DNA of 36,457 bases. Origin: Pigoraptor vietnamica. Lineage: Eukaryota > Opisthokonta > Filasterea. Positions 1 to 11,500 of this stretch are shown in pieces; position 1 is the stretch's first letter; each line of letters opens with the position of its first letter. The stretch is from the NCBI GenBank assembly GCA_943704525.1, contig CALSCQ010000365.1:1-36457 (forward strand). Direction: 5' to 3'. The position numbers were made by a program, and so were the translations under genes. Under the pieces are notes generated by a model that made no database searches, was not told the DNA's origin, and saw only the letters and a list, made by a program, of their open reading frames with translations.

Positions 1-470
<470 letters not shown>

Positions 471-1407
471 GCGCGGCGAATTGGCGCGAGCGGAACCCGA
501 GGATAGCGACACCTGCGACTGCACGCTGGCGGACCGCTTCGGCAGAGCGCGCGTGCGAGATGCAGCCGACGCCGAGCGGCCGAGCTCATCGGGCGCGCTG
601 AACGACGAGTATGCATCCCGCTCGAAGAGGGCCGAAGTCGACGTGCTCAACGATGCCGGACGCTCCCGTCCCTGTGCGAACTAGTAGAGACGATCGTTAG
701 TCTCACACCAAGTGGAACGCAACGCCACAAGAAAAAAAAAAAAAAAACGACCCACCGCTTCGTCGTCCGCACTTGACGGCACAAAGGCCATCGAGCTGAA
801 CGGGCGACGCATTTTTTCTGCCGGCGCGCAGGCACAGCCACGCGTGCACTCAGCGCATCCCAGTCACACTGTCCGCCTGCCCGACCAATTGCGGTTTCGT
901 GCGAAGAGCGAATACGAGGCGCGCTTCTAATAAGATGCAACCGACGGCAACCGGGAGCCCCCGCGTATTACTCTGTCTTGCACGAAGGCTCCGCGCGTCG
1001 GTCGTTTGGCGACAGGTCTCTCAGGCAAACAATTGTTGCGACCAGCGTCTTAATGATCTTGAGGGCTCGCGGGCACGAGGAAGTAGGGGCATCCACGTGA
1101 GCACACGTGAACAATCACGTGACACTCAATCTGGCCAAACCCTCACCATAGCATATGCACTGTCGGCTAACCCTCACCACGGACAAAACAGGCGCACAAT
1201 GTCGTGGCAATGTTGTGACTGCTTTTGCGCATCGCGAAAGCACACAAACGCGCGCTATTTGCCGTGCGTGCGCGCTTTGGTCCCCGAGAGCACACCTCTT
1301 TGTCCCGCCAGCCCTGAGCAGACTTGATGTCCGGGCTATAATGCCCCTGTTACCAGCAGTGGCACACACGAACTTGCGCACTCGTATCGCACTGATTCGC
1401 CGACGAC
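471..1407. promoter_or_regulatory. Divergent intergenic region with three CACGTG boxes
   Basis: This region separates the start of the leftward signal-anchor gene from the start of the rightward myotubularin gene, so it should hold both promoters. CACGTG occurs at 1094-1099, 1104-1109 and 1116-1121, about one helical turn apart. The last lies in TCACGTGAC, close to the TFEB/MITF-type E-box. Two copies of AACCCTCACCA (about 1138 and 1170) and an A15 tract near 732-746 are also present. Short open frames such as the one at 469-684 look like chance products of GC-rich sequence. I see no RNA gene. Confidence 0.5.
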
Positions 1408-2026
1408 ATGTCCGTCGACGCGGGCGTGGTGAAGGCGGCGAGGGACGCCATGGGCGCCCAGTTCGATGACTGGGCCGACATGACGGCACCGCGCACCGTC
1501 ACGTGCAAGGGTGCGTGCTTGGATTCGCAATGTCAGATGTAATTCAACTTTTTTTGCTCGCGTGTGCACATGGCATTCGCCATCGCTTGTTTGGTGCGGA
1601 GCTCAGTTGCGAGTTCGATTGTCCAACGCTGTTAACCGTGTCCGTGTGCGTATCTCCACAGTGGTGGAAGCGCGCGGTTTGCTGGCGATGGATCTCAACG
1701 GCCTGTCGGATCCCTATTGCAAAGTGAGCGTCGGGACGCGGCTGGAGCGCAGTTCCGTGAAATGGAACACGCTCGAGCCCAAGTGGGACGAGTCGTTCGA
1801 CTTTCACATCGACGACACGGAGCAGTACCTCATCGTGGAGGTGTGGGACCGCGATCAGGTGCGTAAAGTTGCGTGCTGCGGTGTTGCACATGGTACGATT
1901 CACGTGCGTTCTTGGTGCCTGGTTGGAGAACGCGCGCGCGCGCGTGTGTTCCTGAGTTGTTGTGCGTGCGTGCGTGCGTGTGCACGTGTGTGTGCGTGCG
2001 TGTGTGTGCATGTGTGTGCATGTGTT

Positions 2027-2057
<31 letters not shown>

Positions 2058-5043
2058 GTGCGCGCGCGCGTGAGAGCTGTTGCCAACTGCACTGCCGTCC
2101 GTACATAGGTGCAAGACGACTTTCTCGGGCGCGTGATGCTCCCTATCCCTTGTCTTCCCGTCGGTTCCGCCGAACCGCAATGGTACCCCCTTGGCCGGTC
2201 TCGGCGCAAGTATTCCGTCTCCGGCGAGCTGTGCGTTGCGGCCTGGATCAACGTTCGGGATCCGCGGCACGACATGAATGATTCCGAGCTGCGATCCCTG
2301 TGTCGACGAAAGCATCTTAACGTTATGGTACAGACGAACCAGGGGCCGATCGAGATGCCCGGCGCGCACGAGAGGGTGGAGCTGTGCGTGGACGAAGTCC
2401 TCATCGATATTGGCGGTCGCCGATTAATGGGCCGTGTGTACGTGACGAACTTTCGGCTGCTCGTCGCGTCGGACGAGTCGATCTGCGCGGCCAAAGCGGC
2501 GAGCGCGCGACCGGTGTCGACGATTGGCGTGGGCGCGAACGGTCCTGCGCCCGACGTGAATCTCGACACGGTGCACTCGATCCCGTTCGGCAGCATCATG
2601 GACATTGAGCGACGGACGGACTTTATTGTGGGGCGGCTGAGCACGGGCGAGACGACGCGCCGTGAGGCCCGCAGCCTCAACGTGCGGTGTTCCGACTTTC
2701 GCACCGTTCGCCTCATCTTTGCGTCCACGGACAAGGAGTACGAGGTCCTGCGCAAGCGCGTCAAGTTCCACGTGTGCAACGCCCGATACCACCCCATCAC
2801 GCACGCTGTCGTCCGATCCAACCCGCACCTCGCCTCGGTCGGGTGGAACGTGTATTCTATCGACGCGGAGGTGCAACGAATGCGGGTGCCCGAGGACTTC
2901 TTCAAGGTGTCCGACATTAACGCGGACTATTCCTTTTCTCCGACGTACCCGGCGCGCTTTGTCGTTCCCGTCGGCCTTCCGGAAGACGTCCTCGTCGACT
3001 CGGCGTCGTTCCGCAGCAAGGGCCGACTGCCGGTCTTGTGCTGGTACAATGCACGGCGCGGCAACTGCATGGTTCGGTGCGCGCAGCCGCGGACGGGAAC
3101 GACTGGCAAGTTTTCTGTGGGCGACGAGCGCGTCATCGAGCGTTACCGGCTTTCGACGGCCGCACCGGTGTCGCGTTCCGCGAATCCCACGCCGCCACTG
3201 ACGCCGAGCACAAGCGCGCTCAACCTCATCCAAGGTCTTACTGCCGCCACTGAGAAGGAGCAGGCCGCGGCAGCGCCGTCGACGGCTACTGTCGCCCCCG
3301 GAAGTGGCGGCTCTGCTGCGAGCAGCCTAACGCCTGCTGTGCAGACCGGCCCCATGTCTGGACAGCTTGTGATCTTCGACGCGCGTTCGATGATCGCGTC
3401 TGCGGGAAATCGACTGAAGGGCAAAGGGACGGAGGACACCGCGCACCGCTACGCGCGATGCAAGATGCTGTTCCTTGACATTGCGAACATCCACGCGATG
3501 CGCGAGTCGTACGACATGCTCGTTACGGCGTGCGCGAACGGGACAGACGCCAATTGGCTGTCGGTCGTGGAGAACACGCAGTGGATTCAGCATCTCAAGT
3601 CGCTGTTGTCGGCGGCGTCGCTGATTGCGCGGTACTTGGACGAGAAGGGATGCAGTGTCGTCATTCACTGCTCGGACGGCTGGGACCGCACTTCGCAGCT
3701 CGTCGCGCTCGCCCAGCTCCTCCTCGACCCGTACTACCGCACGCTGCGCGGCTTCCCCGTGCTCATCGAGAAGGAGTGGCTGTCGTTTGGGCACAAGTTC
3801 CGCGACCGCTTTGGGTGCCACGAGATGCCCGGCGACCGCTCGCCGATCTTCCTTCAGTTCCTCGATTGCTGCTGGCAGATACTCGGGCAGTTCCCGCAGG
3901 CGTTTGAGTTCAACGCGGATTACCTGCTCACCATCGCAGAGTATTGCGATTCGGGGTGGTGGGTGTACATTCGCGACGGCTGTTCTCTGGTGACTGTGCG
4001 CGTGTGGAGGAAAGGGACGGAAGGTGGAGGTTCGGGTTCAATAAGCACGTTGTTTCGCATCTCTGACATTGCTCTGCCGCAGGTTCGGAACGTTCCTATA
4101 TAACAACGAGAAGGAGCGCAACGATCGGCACGTCAGCGACACGTCGATTTCGCTGTGGGCGTTGCTCGAGGCGAACGCGGACTCGTTTACGAACAAGAAT
4201 TACGACTCAAGCCCAAAGGCAAGTGCATGCTCCCTCGTCGCTGCGTGGACGCAGCATGCGAATATCTCAAACGCGCTGCAAGCACACGCACGCCACAACA
4301 CAAGGAAGGCAACGGCCAAGTGGCGTACGCGAACCTCTCTGACGCCTGCCATCCGCGCAGATGCTTGTGCCCATCTGGAGCCTGAAGAAGCTCCGCCTGT
4401 GGTCCGAGTACTTTCTGCGATACGACGACATGCACTACGCCGCGCGCGCTTCCCTCGAGGACGCCGACGATCAGGTGTGCACTGGCCGACCGAACCAACA
4501 AGGCCTGCCCACTCTGCGCTTGCATGTCATTCTCTGTCGCTTCGTCTGCTCACGCACGGTGTCTTTCGTATCTGTGTAGCTGTCGATCCAGCAAGCGGAC
4601 GACCCCGCCGCCGTCAGCGTCGTGATGTGGGTCCCCGACCACTTGGCCGCGGCATGCTACGACTGTCTCATGAAGTTCACGCAGCTGCGGCGACGACACC
4701 ACTGCAGGTGCGTGTGCAGTCTATTCCCCTATGAGGGATCTCCATTTTTCTATTGAGTGCGCCCGTGAATGAGTGCGCTCCGTCTTGTTCCTATCCCCAA
4801 TTAGTGTCCCTCTTCCTTCTTGCTTGCGATTTTCCTCTAATGCGTGCGTCTGTGTGCCCCTTGACGCGCAGGGCATGCGGCCAGGTGTTCTGCAGCGAGT
4901 GCGTCAAGCAGCGGCTGGCTTTGCCACACCTCGGCTATGCTTCGGAGGAAAAGGTGTGCGACAGCTGCTTTCGCAAGCTCAAGGGGACGGGTGCGCCTGC
5001 CCAGAAGTCGCGAACGGACGCAGAGGGAACGCCGGCCACGTAA
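1408..5043 (+). CDS. C2-PH/GRAM-myotubularin phosphatase-FYVE protein (phosphoinositide 3-phosphatase)
   Basis: Join 1408..1510, 1662..1858, 2109..3955, 4083..4218, 4361..4474, 4580..4707, 4872..5043 gives 898 residues. A C2 domain spans about residues 30-150, with Asp45/Asp51 in loop 1 and a WDRD...DDFLG loop 3, so Ca2+-dependent lipid binding is likely. A PH-GRAM region (about 175-300) is followed by the myotubularin phosphatase domain (about 375-770). Its signature HCSDGWDRTSQ has catalytic Cys621 and Arg627 intact, so the enzyme should be active; family members remove the 3-phosphate from PI3P and PI(3,5)P2. A Pro/Ala/Ser-rich insert (about 451-518) interrupts the phosphatase domain. The C-terminal FYVE finger (about 812-885) has WVPD, RRRHHCRACG and paired CxxC motifs and should bind PI3P on endosomes. 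Intron 4 is a GC-AG intron. The donor after 3955 (GG|GTGGTG) is weak but restores the conserved FGTF motif. Human MTMR3/4 share the FYVE but have no C2 domain. The start is the first ATG in frame with the C2 domain. Confidence 0.93.
1930..2072 (+). repeat. Impure (GT)n/(GC)n tract in intron 2 of the myotubularin gene
   Basis: The tract begins with about seven CG units, then GTGC/GTGT-type repeats that purify into (GT)n near 2035-2060 and end in (CG)5. It lies wholly in the intron 1859-2108, with the GT-rich strand as the sense strand, and is followed by the acceptor at 2108. Apparent Cys-Val reading frames here are repeat artefacts. Confidence 0.9.
4219..4360 (+). other. GC-AG intron (intron 4 of the myotubularin gene)
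   Basis: The exon ends AAAG and the intron begins GCAAGT, the strong consensus of the minor GC-AG class of U2 introns. It ends CCGCGCAG before ATGCTTGTG. Splicing here joins ...NYDSSPK to MLVPIWSLKKLRLW in phase 0, which matches the conserved C-terminal part of the myotubularin domain. The nearest GT (GTGCATGC, four bases in) would break the frame. Confidence 0.8.
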
Positions 5044-5255
5044 AGTGCTGTAAATATGAAAAAACAGAAGTCAAAAAGTTAGCTGTGGAAAATGTGCCAT
5101 CACAGTGACGCACTAAGACGTCAGTGAGTCATCAAAAACAAACGGCTGGGCGGCAGCCACCACCCCTTCGAGCACTCGCATAGCATTGCAACGGGAGGAG
5201 CGGCGTTTCTCGCGATCGAGAAGCATCCTTTTGTTTGTGTTCGCCTGTCTGAGTG

Positions 5256-5317
<62 letters not shown>

Positions 5318-5537
5318 CGTGTGCGTCGACTGGTGGTGACGGAACAGGCAGGGTAACTTTTGAGCCAACCGCTCGCTCTACGAAACGCATCGAATACGAA
5401 CAAAGTCTCTTCGGCACGACGGCCGAAATGCACACGCGCCAATGGCACTAGCTGCCTGTCGGTGGTTGCTGCAGGCTGCTTCGTGAGCATTCGCGCGTCC
5501 AACATATTGCGGTGACGCCGTGTGCGATCGCGCGACC
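5044..5537. promoter_or_regulatory. Intergenic region with (GT)n tract and one CACGTG; promoter of the VPS9 gene
   Basis: The region holds the 3' flank of the myotubularin gene and the presumed promoter of the VPS9-domain gene. A (GT)n tract fills 5262-5316, and CACGTG lies at 5259-5264 on its left border, about 275 bases before the start codon. No AATAAA is seen after the 5041-5043 stop; GTAAATATGAAAAAAC at about 5050 is the most A-rich stretch. No other gene is visible. Confidence 0.45.
5262..5316 (+). repeat. (GT)n microsatellite, intergenic
   Basis: This is an almost perfect GT/TG run of about 27 units upstream of the VPS9-domain gene. It is one of the two dinucleotide tracts in the window that lie outside an intron I can place. 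Confidence 0.95.
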
Positions 5538-8029
5538 ATGGCGGCGCCGGGGGACGCGACGCGCACGTTGCGAGCGTCGACAGCGGACATTAGCGAGCTC
5601 CTCGGAAGCGCGTTGTCTTTGGACGACGCCGACAAGCCATGGGTTAGTGGACTGTTTGCGACGTGTCTGCGACTGCTTTGCGTGAATGTTCTAATCGTTG
5701 TGCGATTTGCGGCGGCTGTCGCAGGAGGCGTATCGGCAGTACGTGCGCAGCATCATGGCCATAGCGAACAAGATGCTCTCCGACGCCGAAACAAGCGACG
5801 GCGACCCAAAGGCGCTCCGTGCCACGCGGCCGCAAAAGATGCTCGTGCTGCTGAAGAATTCCGTGGACCGCGCCGAAGGGCTGCTGAACTCAAAGCTCAC
5901 CGTGCTAGGTGCGTGTGTGGCGCGTGTTTGTGCGCGATGATCCTCTCGTGCCTGTGGACATTCCGTTCTTTTGCGTGTTCTCACGCGCTGTCATGCGTTG
6001 CGTAGATGACCGCTCGCAGCCACAGCCTGCCGTGCAGCAAGACAGCGTCGAACCCCCGTCCCCTCGGCAGTTTCCTGCTGCCCCCAAGTCGCCCTCTCTG
6101 TCGCACCAGTCGTCGCTGGGGAGTGTCTCTCAGGCAGACGCGGCACTCACGCGCGTCCCATCGGCGTCCGCAATGGGGTCGTCGAGTGCGGAACTGGCGT
6201 CGAAGTCGCTCTCACAGCCCGGCACCGGAACGGCCGGCGAAAACGGAACGTCCGCCACTGTGCATGCTATGTACACGCTTTCCCCCACTCGGCTGGCGCA
6301 GGCACAAAACGCCGCGCTCATGCGATCCTACCAAAAGCGACTGAGCACCCTGGGTGGGTGTCGACCGTAGATGACATGAGTTGCTTGCAATGCAGTGCTG
6401 CTGCGCTTCCATGGGCTGACGCTTGACCACTACCGCAGAGGGTGCGCAGCGGTCCGCGCTGTACCTCTCCCTCATACGGCGGTGCGACCAGAATTTGAAC
6501 GCGGCACGTGCGCAGGAAAGGGCGATTCAGGCGAACATTGCCGAGAGGCGCAAACGCATGGCGGAGGAGCGCGAGCGGCAAATGCAGCAGAGCGCACATA
6601 GCACGGACGTGTGTGCCGAAAAAGTGCCCGCGCTGGCCGAGCGTGTGCGCGACTACGAGTCTCGTCACCCACTCTCTCTCCCGGCCGAAATAGGCCCCGA
6701 CGACCCGACGTACCCCGACGCGCTGTCGTTGGCGCGCCTTGCCTTCAAGGAGCACCCCCTGAGCGTATCGCTGGCGGAATTTCAGTACGGAATCGTCACG
6801 CAGAGCTCGCGGAGAGGCGCAACGGCCGAAGATGCGCGCGCGTACCTCGCCGAGGTCGTGAGTGCCGTCCACGACTTTCGCCGCACGGCGACGTGCGTGC
6901 TCGCACAGGCGCGGCCGCCTTACCTAGCCGCGTATGTCCGCTCGCTGGATGCGCAGATTGCGCAGCTGCAGGCCGCGTCCCCGCAGTGTGATCAGCTCGC
7001 ACGGCTGCAGCAACAGCGAAAGGCGGCGCTCCGAGAGAAGGATCCCGCGTGGGGGCAGTGGTGTGAGACGCTCGACTCGGCGCTCTTTCGTCCGCTGGCG
7101 CCCATTCTCATGCGTCTGTATTCGATGGCGGGGCTGGAGCGATTACAGGAGCTCAACAAGCGCATCGCCGCGTTCCAGTCGTCGTCGCCTGCTGCGCTGG
7201 GCATCAAGCCGCTCTACTGCCTCGGTGATACTGGGGTGGGAATTCGCTGTCGATGTAACCAGTTTTGTCGTCGTCGTTTGGAAGGTGTCCTTCTCGCCAC
7301 TGTGTTTGACACGTGGAACCAATGTGTGTGCAGGACGGCGAACCATACGCAGAGGCCGGTGCAATCTTGCGGCAACTTCCGGACATGTTGACGCCCTTTG
7401 CTAAGCTGGAGTGTGTCGGTGAGCTTCCGCACAATAGCAGCTTTGAAGTGTGCGCACGTCCACGTGCTGATTGACCGTGCATCGCAGCCAAAGCCATTCG
7501 ATCGATTATTGCGGCGGCGACAGACTACTGGGCGCAGCGCGGCAAGCCGGATCTTCTTGTGTACGTGCGGCTGTTTTGTCCTGCTTTGCACCCGTTCTGC
7601 GCAATGCATCTGTCGGTCGCACGCGTGTTTTGCCTTTAACAACCGCCATTTTCGCCACACCGTAGCGGCACCGACGACCTCCTCCCCGTCCTCGGATTTG
7701 TCATCCTGCGGACTGGAATGGGTTCCGTGCTGGCCGACTCGCAGTTCCTCGCCGAGTTCGCCGACGAGAGCTGCAGCCTTGGAGAAGAGGGCTACTGCCT
7801 CGCGACCCTTCTCTGTGCTGTCGATTACTTGTGCGTGGCCCCGTTGGACGCGCGCCCGTTCGGCGATGTGCAGGGCGCCACTGGCGGCGGGGATGCCATC
7901 TCCGTGGGCGACGATTCTGGACTAGACACGTCGAGTATAGGGAGCGGAGTGAGCTTGGAAACGCAGGCGCTGGAGGCCAGTGCGGCGGCTGACGGTGCGT
8001 CGGCTGTGCCCGTTGAAGTGCCCAAATAA
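5538..8029 (+). CDS. VPS9D1: VPS9-domain Rab5-family guanine nucleotide exchange factor, VPS9D1-like
   Basis: Join 5538..5642, 5725..5908, 6006..6353, 6439..7235, 7334..7418, 7488..7560, 7666..8029 gives 651 residues. Residues about 36-96 (EAYRQYVRSIMAIANKML... then DRAEGLL) form a helical MIT-like module like the start of metazoan VPS9D1. A Ser/Pro-rich linker follows (about 97-200), then a charged coiled coil (about 213-265, ERRKRMAEERERQ). The VPS9 domain occupies about 490-600: GTDDLLPVLGFVIL carries the conserved acidic residue (Asp534/535), and GEEGYCLATLL supplies Tyr574, the two positions central to Rab5 nucleotide release. It should therefore activate a Rab5-type GTPase on early endosomes. 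The C-terminus (about 600-651) is Ser/Gly-rich. Introns 4 (GTG|GTGGGAAT) and 6 (GT|GTACGT) were chosen by phase and conserved sequence. It lies next to a PI3P phosphatase on the same strand. Orthology to VPS9D1 rests on domain order and remembered sequence resemblance only. Confidence 0.85.
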
Positions 8030-8387
8030 GCCGCCGTAACATGAAATTAAGGAACGGACTCATCGTGAATGGAGAATTGAACCAACTATTGTGCACGATG
8101 AGCCCGCCCAGTTGCATCACAAAAACTCCGCGGAAGTGGCTATGACACTCCACGAGGCAACGTGTTCCTACCCGACTCTTCGTCTCGAAAGTAGCGCTTC
8201 TTCCTCACTCGCGTCGTCAACAGACGCTCCTCTTGGTTCGAGCCAAGGCCTTGGTGCTCCTCACGTGCCCTGCTGTCACGTGGACTCGGTACTTTGTGCG
8301 TGGCCGCTTTGAGCGCCAATCGCTGCCATGGGACCACTTTTGTGCGAATAGGGCGAAGGCTTTGTCGAACAACCGAAGGGCAACACC
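8030..8387. promoter_or_regulatory. Presumed PIEZO promoter with two CACGTG boxes
   Basis: Between the VPS9 gene stop and the PIEZO start, CACGTG occurs at 8262-8267 and 8277-8282, about 106-126 bases before the ATG. There is no TATA box or polyadenylation hexamer I can support, and no further gene. Confidence 0.4.
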
Positions 8388-8509
8388 ATGGCGTCGTCGA
8401 CAAAGCTCGGCGGCGCCATTGTGCGCTGGCTCTTGCCGCTGACGCTGTTGGCAGGTCGGTAGCCGATTCAACTTGAACACGCAGAAGCGCCTGCTTAATA
8501 CCCAAAACA

Positions 8510-8544
<35 letters not shown>

Positions 8545-11500
8545 TGACAGACACACATGTGCGCAACCTTGTTTTCCTACGTGATGCGATGTCTTGGAAC
8601 CGTCGTGCACGAGCGCTGTTAACTGAAGAGTCTGTCGGGACATGCTTGCAGGAGGAATCTTGCGCATGAACGCAGTGTCGGCAGCGTATCTGTGCCTCGC
8701 GCTAGTGTCGCAGTTTGTGAGCGCTCCGGTCCCAGGCTATCAGCGCAGTGAGTTTGCGCACGCTTTGCACTGAAAAATGCGCTTGTGTACGCGTGTGCGA
8801 ACGCGGGGCTTGCGTACCTCCAGTGTGTGTGTTGTGCGTTGTACGTGTGTTTGCGGTGCTTGCGTATACCTCCATGTGTGTTCCATGTCTCACCTGTCCG
8901 TCGTATGCAGGCTGGGGGTCGAGCCTCGTGCTCCAGTTATCGCTGCTTCTCTCCGCGCTCGCGTGCAGCGGACAAATCGCGTTCCAGGCGTATCTCCTCG
9001 CGCACAAGCCGTACTCTGGAAACTTGCCCGACGGATCAGCCGAGGAAGAGGCATGGCTGTACATTGGGTTCTCGCGCCTCAACACGAGCGTGGTGAGTGC
9101 GCGCGCACATCCCATTGTTGCGCGCGTGTTTCAGAGACTGACGTGGTCTTGTGCGTTTCGTTCTCTTACAGCTCAACGCGCTTCGCCTCGTCGTACCGGA
9201 CTTTACCGTCTTCGTCGTCGCGCTCGCCGGTGCCGTGCTCACGCGCGCGGACAAAGGGGCCGACATTCGCATCCCGCCCTTCAGGCCATCGGCGCACAGC
9301 ACCTCGCGGTTTCGCACGCGCGACTACGTGTGCCTAATAGCCTTGTTCCCGTGCGCTGTGCTGCTGCCGTCGGCCCTCTCGGCACCGTACATGCTGATGA
9401 TTATCCTGGGTGCGCTGCGATGGGCGCTGCGGTTGCAAACGGCGTCGCTGTGGCCGCCCATGCTCGCCCTCGCACACCCGTACGTCACGTGCCACATGCT
9501 CGTCATGTACCTCTACCAGTGGCCGTTTTTCCAGGCGAGTGTGCCGCCGGGGAGCTCCACCGCCGTCACTGTGGGACTTGTCCCGTTCGTGGACACGACG
9601 TACGACCCGCTCATTCACCCGAAGCGAACACCGCTCGAAATGTACGGCACGTCGCTGTCGTGGTTCCACTACGCATTTGCGGCGTCCCTCGTTCTCCTCG
9701 CCTCCGTGCTGTCGTACCGGCGGACGGCCATGCGGCGACGCTCGCTCGGGCAGATTCTTCGCGACCGCCGCGCCTCTCTTTTCCCTTCCAGCACGGTCAC
9801 GTCGCCGGCACCGCAGCAGCGAGTGGCGCGGCATGGAGCGTCCATTTCGGCCGGTGGCGACCTTCGCACGCCGCTGCTCAGCCGACAGGCTCCGACCGCA
9901 CGGTACGATACGCCCGAGTTGACGCGGCGTACAGTGTCCACCGCATCGCAGAGTGGTACTGGTGAGGGGGGGGCGCAGGCGCGCGACCGATCGTCTCTCG
10001 CCGTCGCTGGCGCGACCACTGCGCCCATCCCGCGCGTCCCGAGTGTCGGCCACGCGTCGCAGGGTGAAGGCGCGTTGTCCACTGACAGGGTCCCTATTCC
10101 GCGTGTACCGAGCGTCGGGCAGGCTCAGCACCAAAGCGCGCTGGCTGCAGGACCAATCCCGCGCGTGGCCAGTGTTGGGCATGCGTCTACGCAGGGCGGC
10201 AGTGGCGGTAGGGAGCACTCTGGAGAGCACGGGGCGTCGCGTCCGTCGATGGGAACGCGCGTGCGCGCTGTGCTGGGAATCGGCCGCAGCTTTGTCGCGC
10301 GGTACGGGTGGCACGTGGCACCCCTCGGAATGCTGATATGGAGCATTGTCTTCCACTCGTGGCCGTCACTCGTGCTGATGGTGTGGGCGTTGTTGGGGTG
10401 GCTCCTCCCGCGGACGTACTTTCTCCGTTCGACGCCACTCGTGGCTCTGTACGCCGCGGCCCTGCTCGTCGCAGAGTTTGTGTCGCAGATGCGCATTCCG
10501 ACCGTGGCGACGGTGAGCCAGGCGGGCCTCATGGTCAATTCCGTGCCGGGCGTCGCCGTCGGTGTCAAGACTATCATTTTCCTCGTCCTCTCGTACATTG
10601 CGCACCACCGTTTCGACGCAATCGACGATGACGCCGCCGACGGGCACGTGATTGAGGGACGCGCATCCTACGGCGCGAGCGGCATTGTTGCCACCGTGAC
10701 GGAGCACACGGACGCCGGCGGCCCTGCAGCGGGGGGGACCTCAACCGCGGGCCCGGCGCCGCGCGGGAGCAATGCGTCCGTGTCGCAGGGGCGTGCGAGC
10801 GAGGATGCGGGACTGCTGCATCCATTCCTCGCCGACGCACAACTAAAAGACCCTGCGCCCGTCAGTGGCGCCGGCCGTAAGGCGCCGCCGCCGCTTCGCC
10901 GCTCGATTTCGGAGGGCCAAAAATCGGCGTTTTCGACGTTCTCCATGGCGTCGGCGGGGACGCTCTCCAGCGGCGACCTCTCGGATGGCCACAGGCCACC
11001 CGCGGCACCGGTGGTGGTGGACAGCCGCTGGGCCAAGTTTCGCGACACTGTTAAGGCGCTTCTCACGGTGGTGTTCTCGCTAGTGCTGCAGTACTGCCAC
11101 GTGCTGTGCCTCCTTGCGCTGTACGTGTGCGGGCTGCAGCAGGTCGCCCTCTTCAACGCCGTGTATATGATCGCGTGCGTCCTCTTCTGGACGTTCCCGA
11201 ACGTTGCGCGCCGCTTCTGGACCGCGCTCGTCATCTACACGGACCTCGTGATCGTCGCGCTGTACGTGTGGCAATTTCCCTTCTCCGACCACATCCGAGG
11301 CACGTGGCCGACGGTGGTGGGACTCGTGCCCGAGGACGCAGGTTCGACGCTCGCGCAGATACTCACGTGGCACCTCGCCATCCTCGCGCTCAGTCTCGTC
11401 CAGCGCCACGTCTACCGCATTCGCGACGAGCAGCCGGTGGTGCTCAGCCGCGCGCCGTCGTTTAACCGACTCCGCAGCACGTCTGGGTCGGGCGAGCCTG

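Noticed and set aside
1544-2917. 457-codon minus-strand open frame opposite the myotubularin gene
   Set aside because: It crosses two confirmed introns of the plus-strand gene and a poly(His-Thr) stretch made by the microsatellite, and has no recognisable domain.
3956-4103. Read-through of the myotubularin exon 3 past 3955
   Set aside because: Read-through encodes WWVYIRDGCS..., which breaks the conserved myotubularin sequence; splicing to 4083 restores FGTFLYNNEKER.
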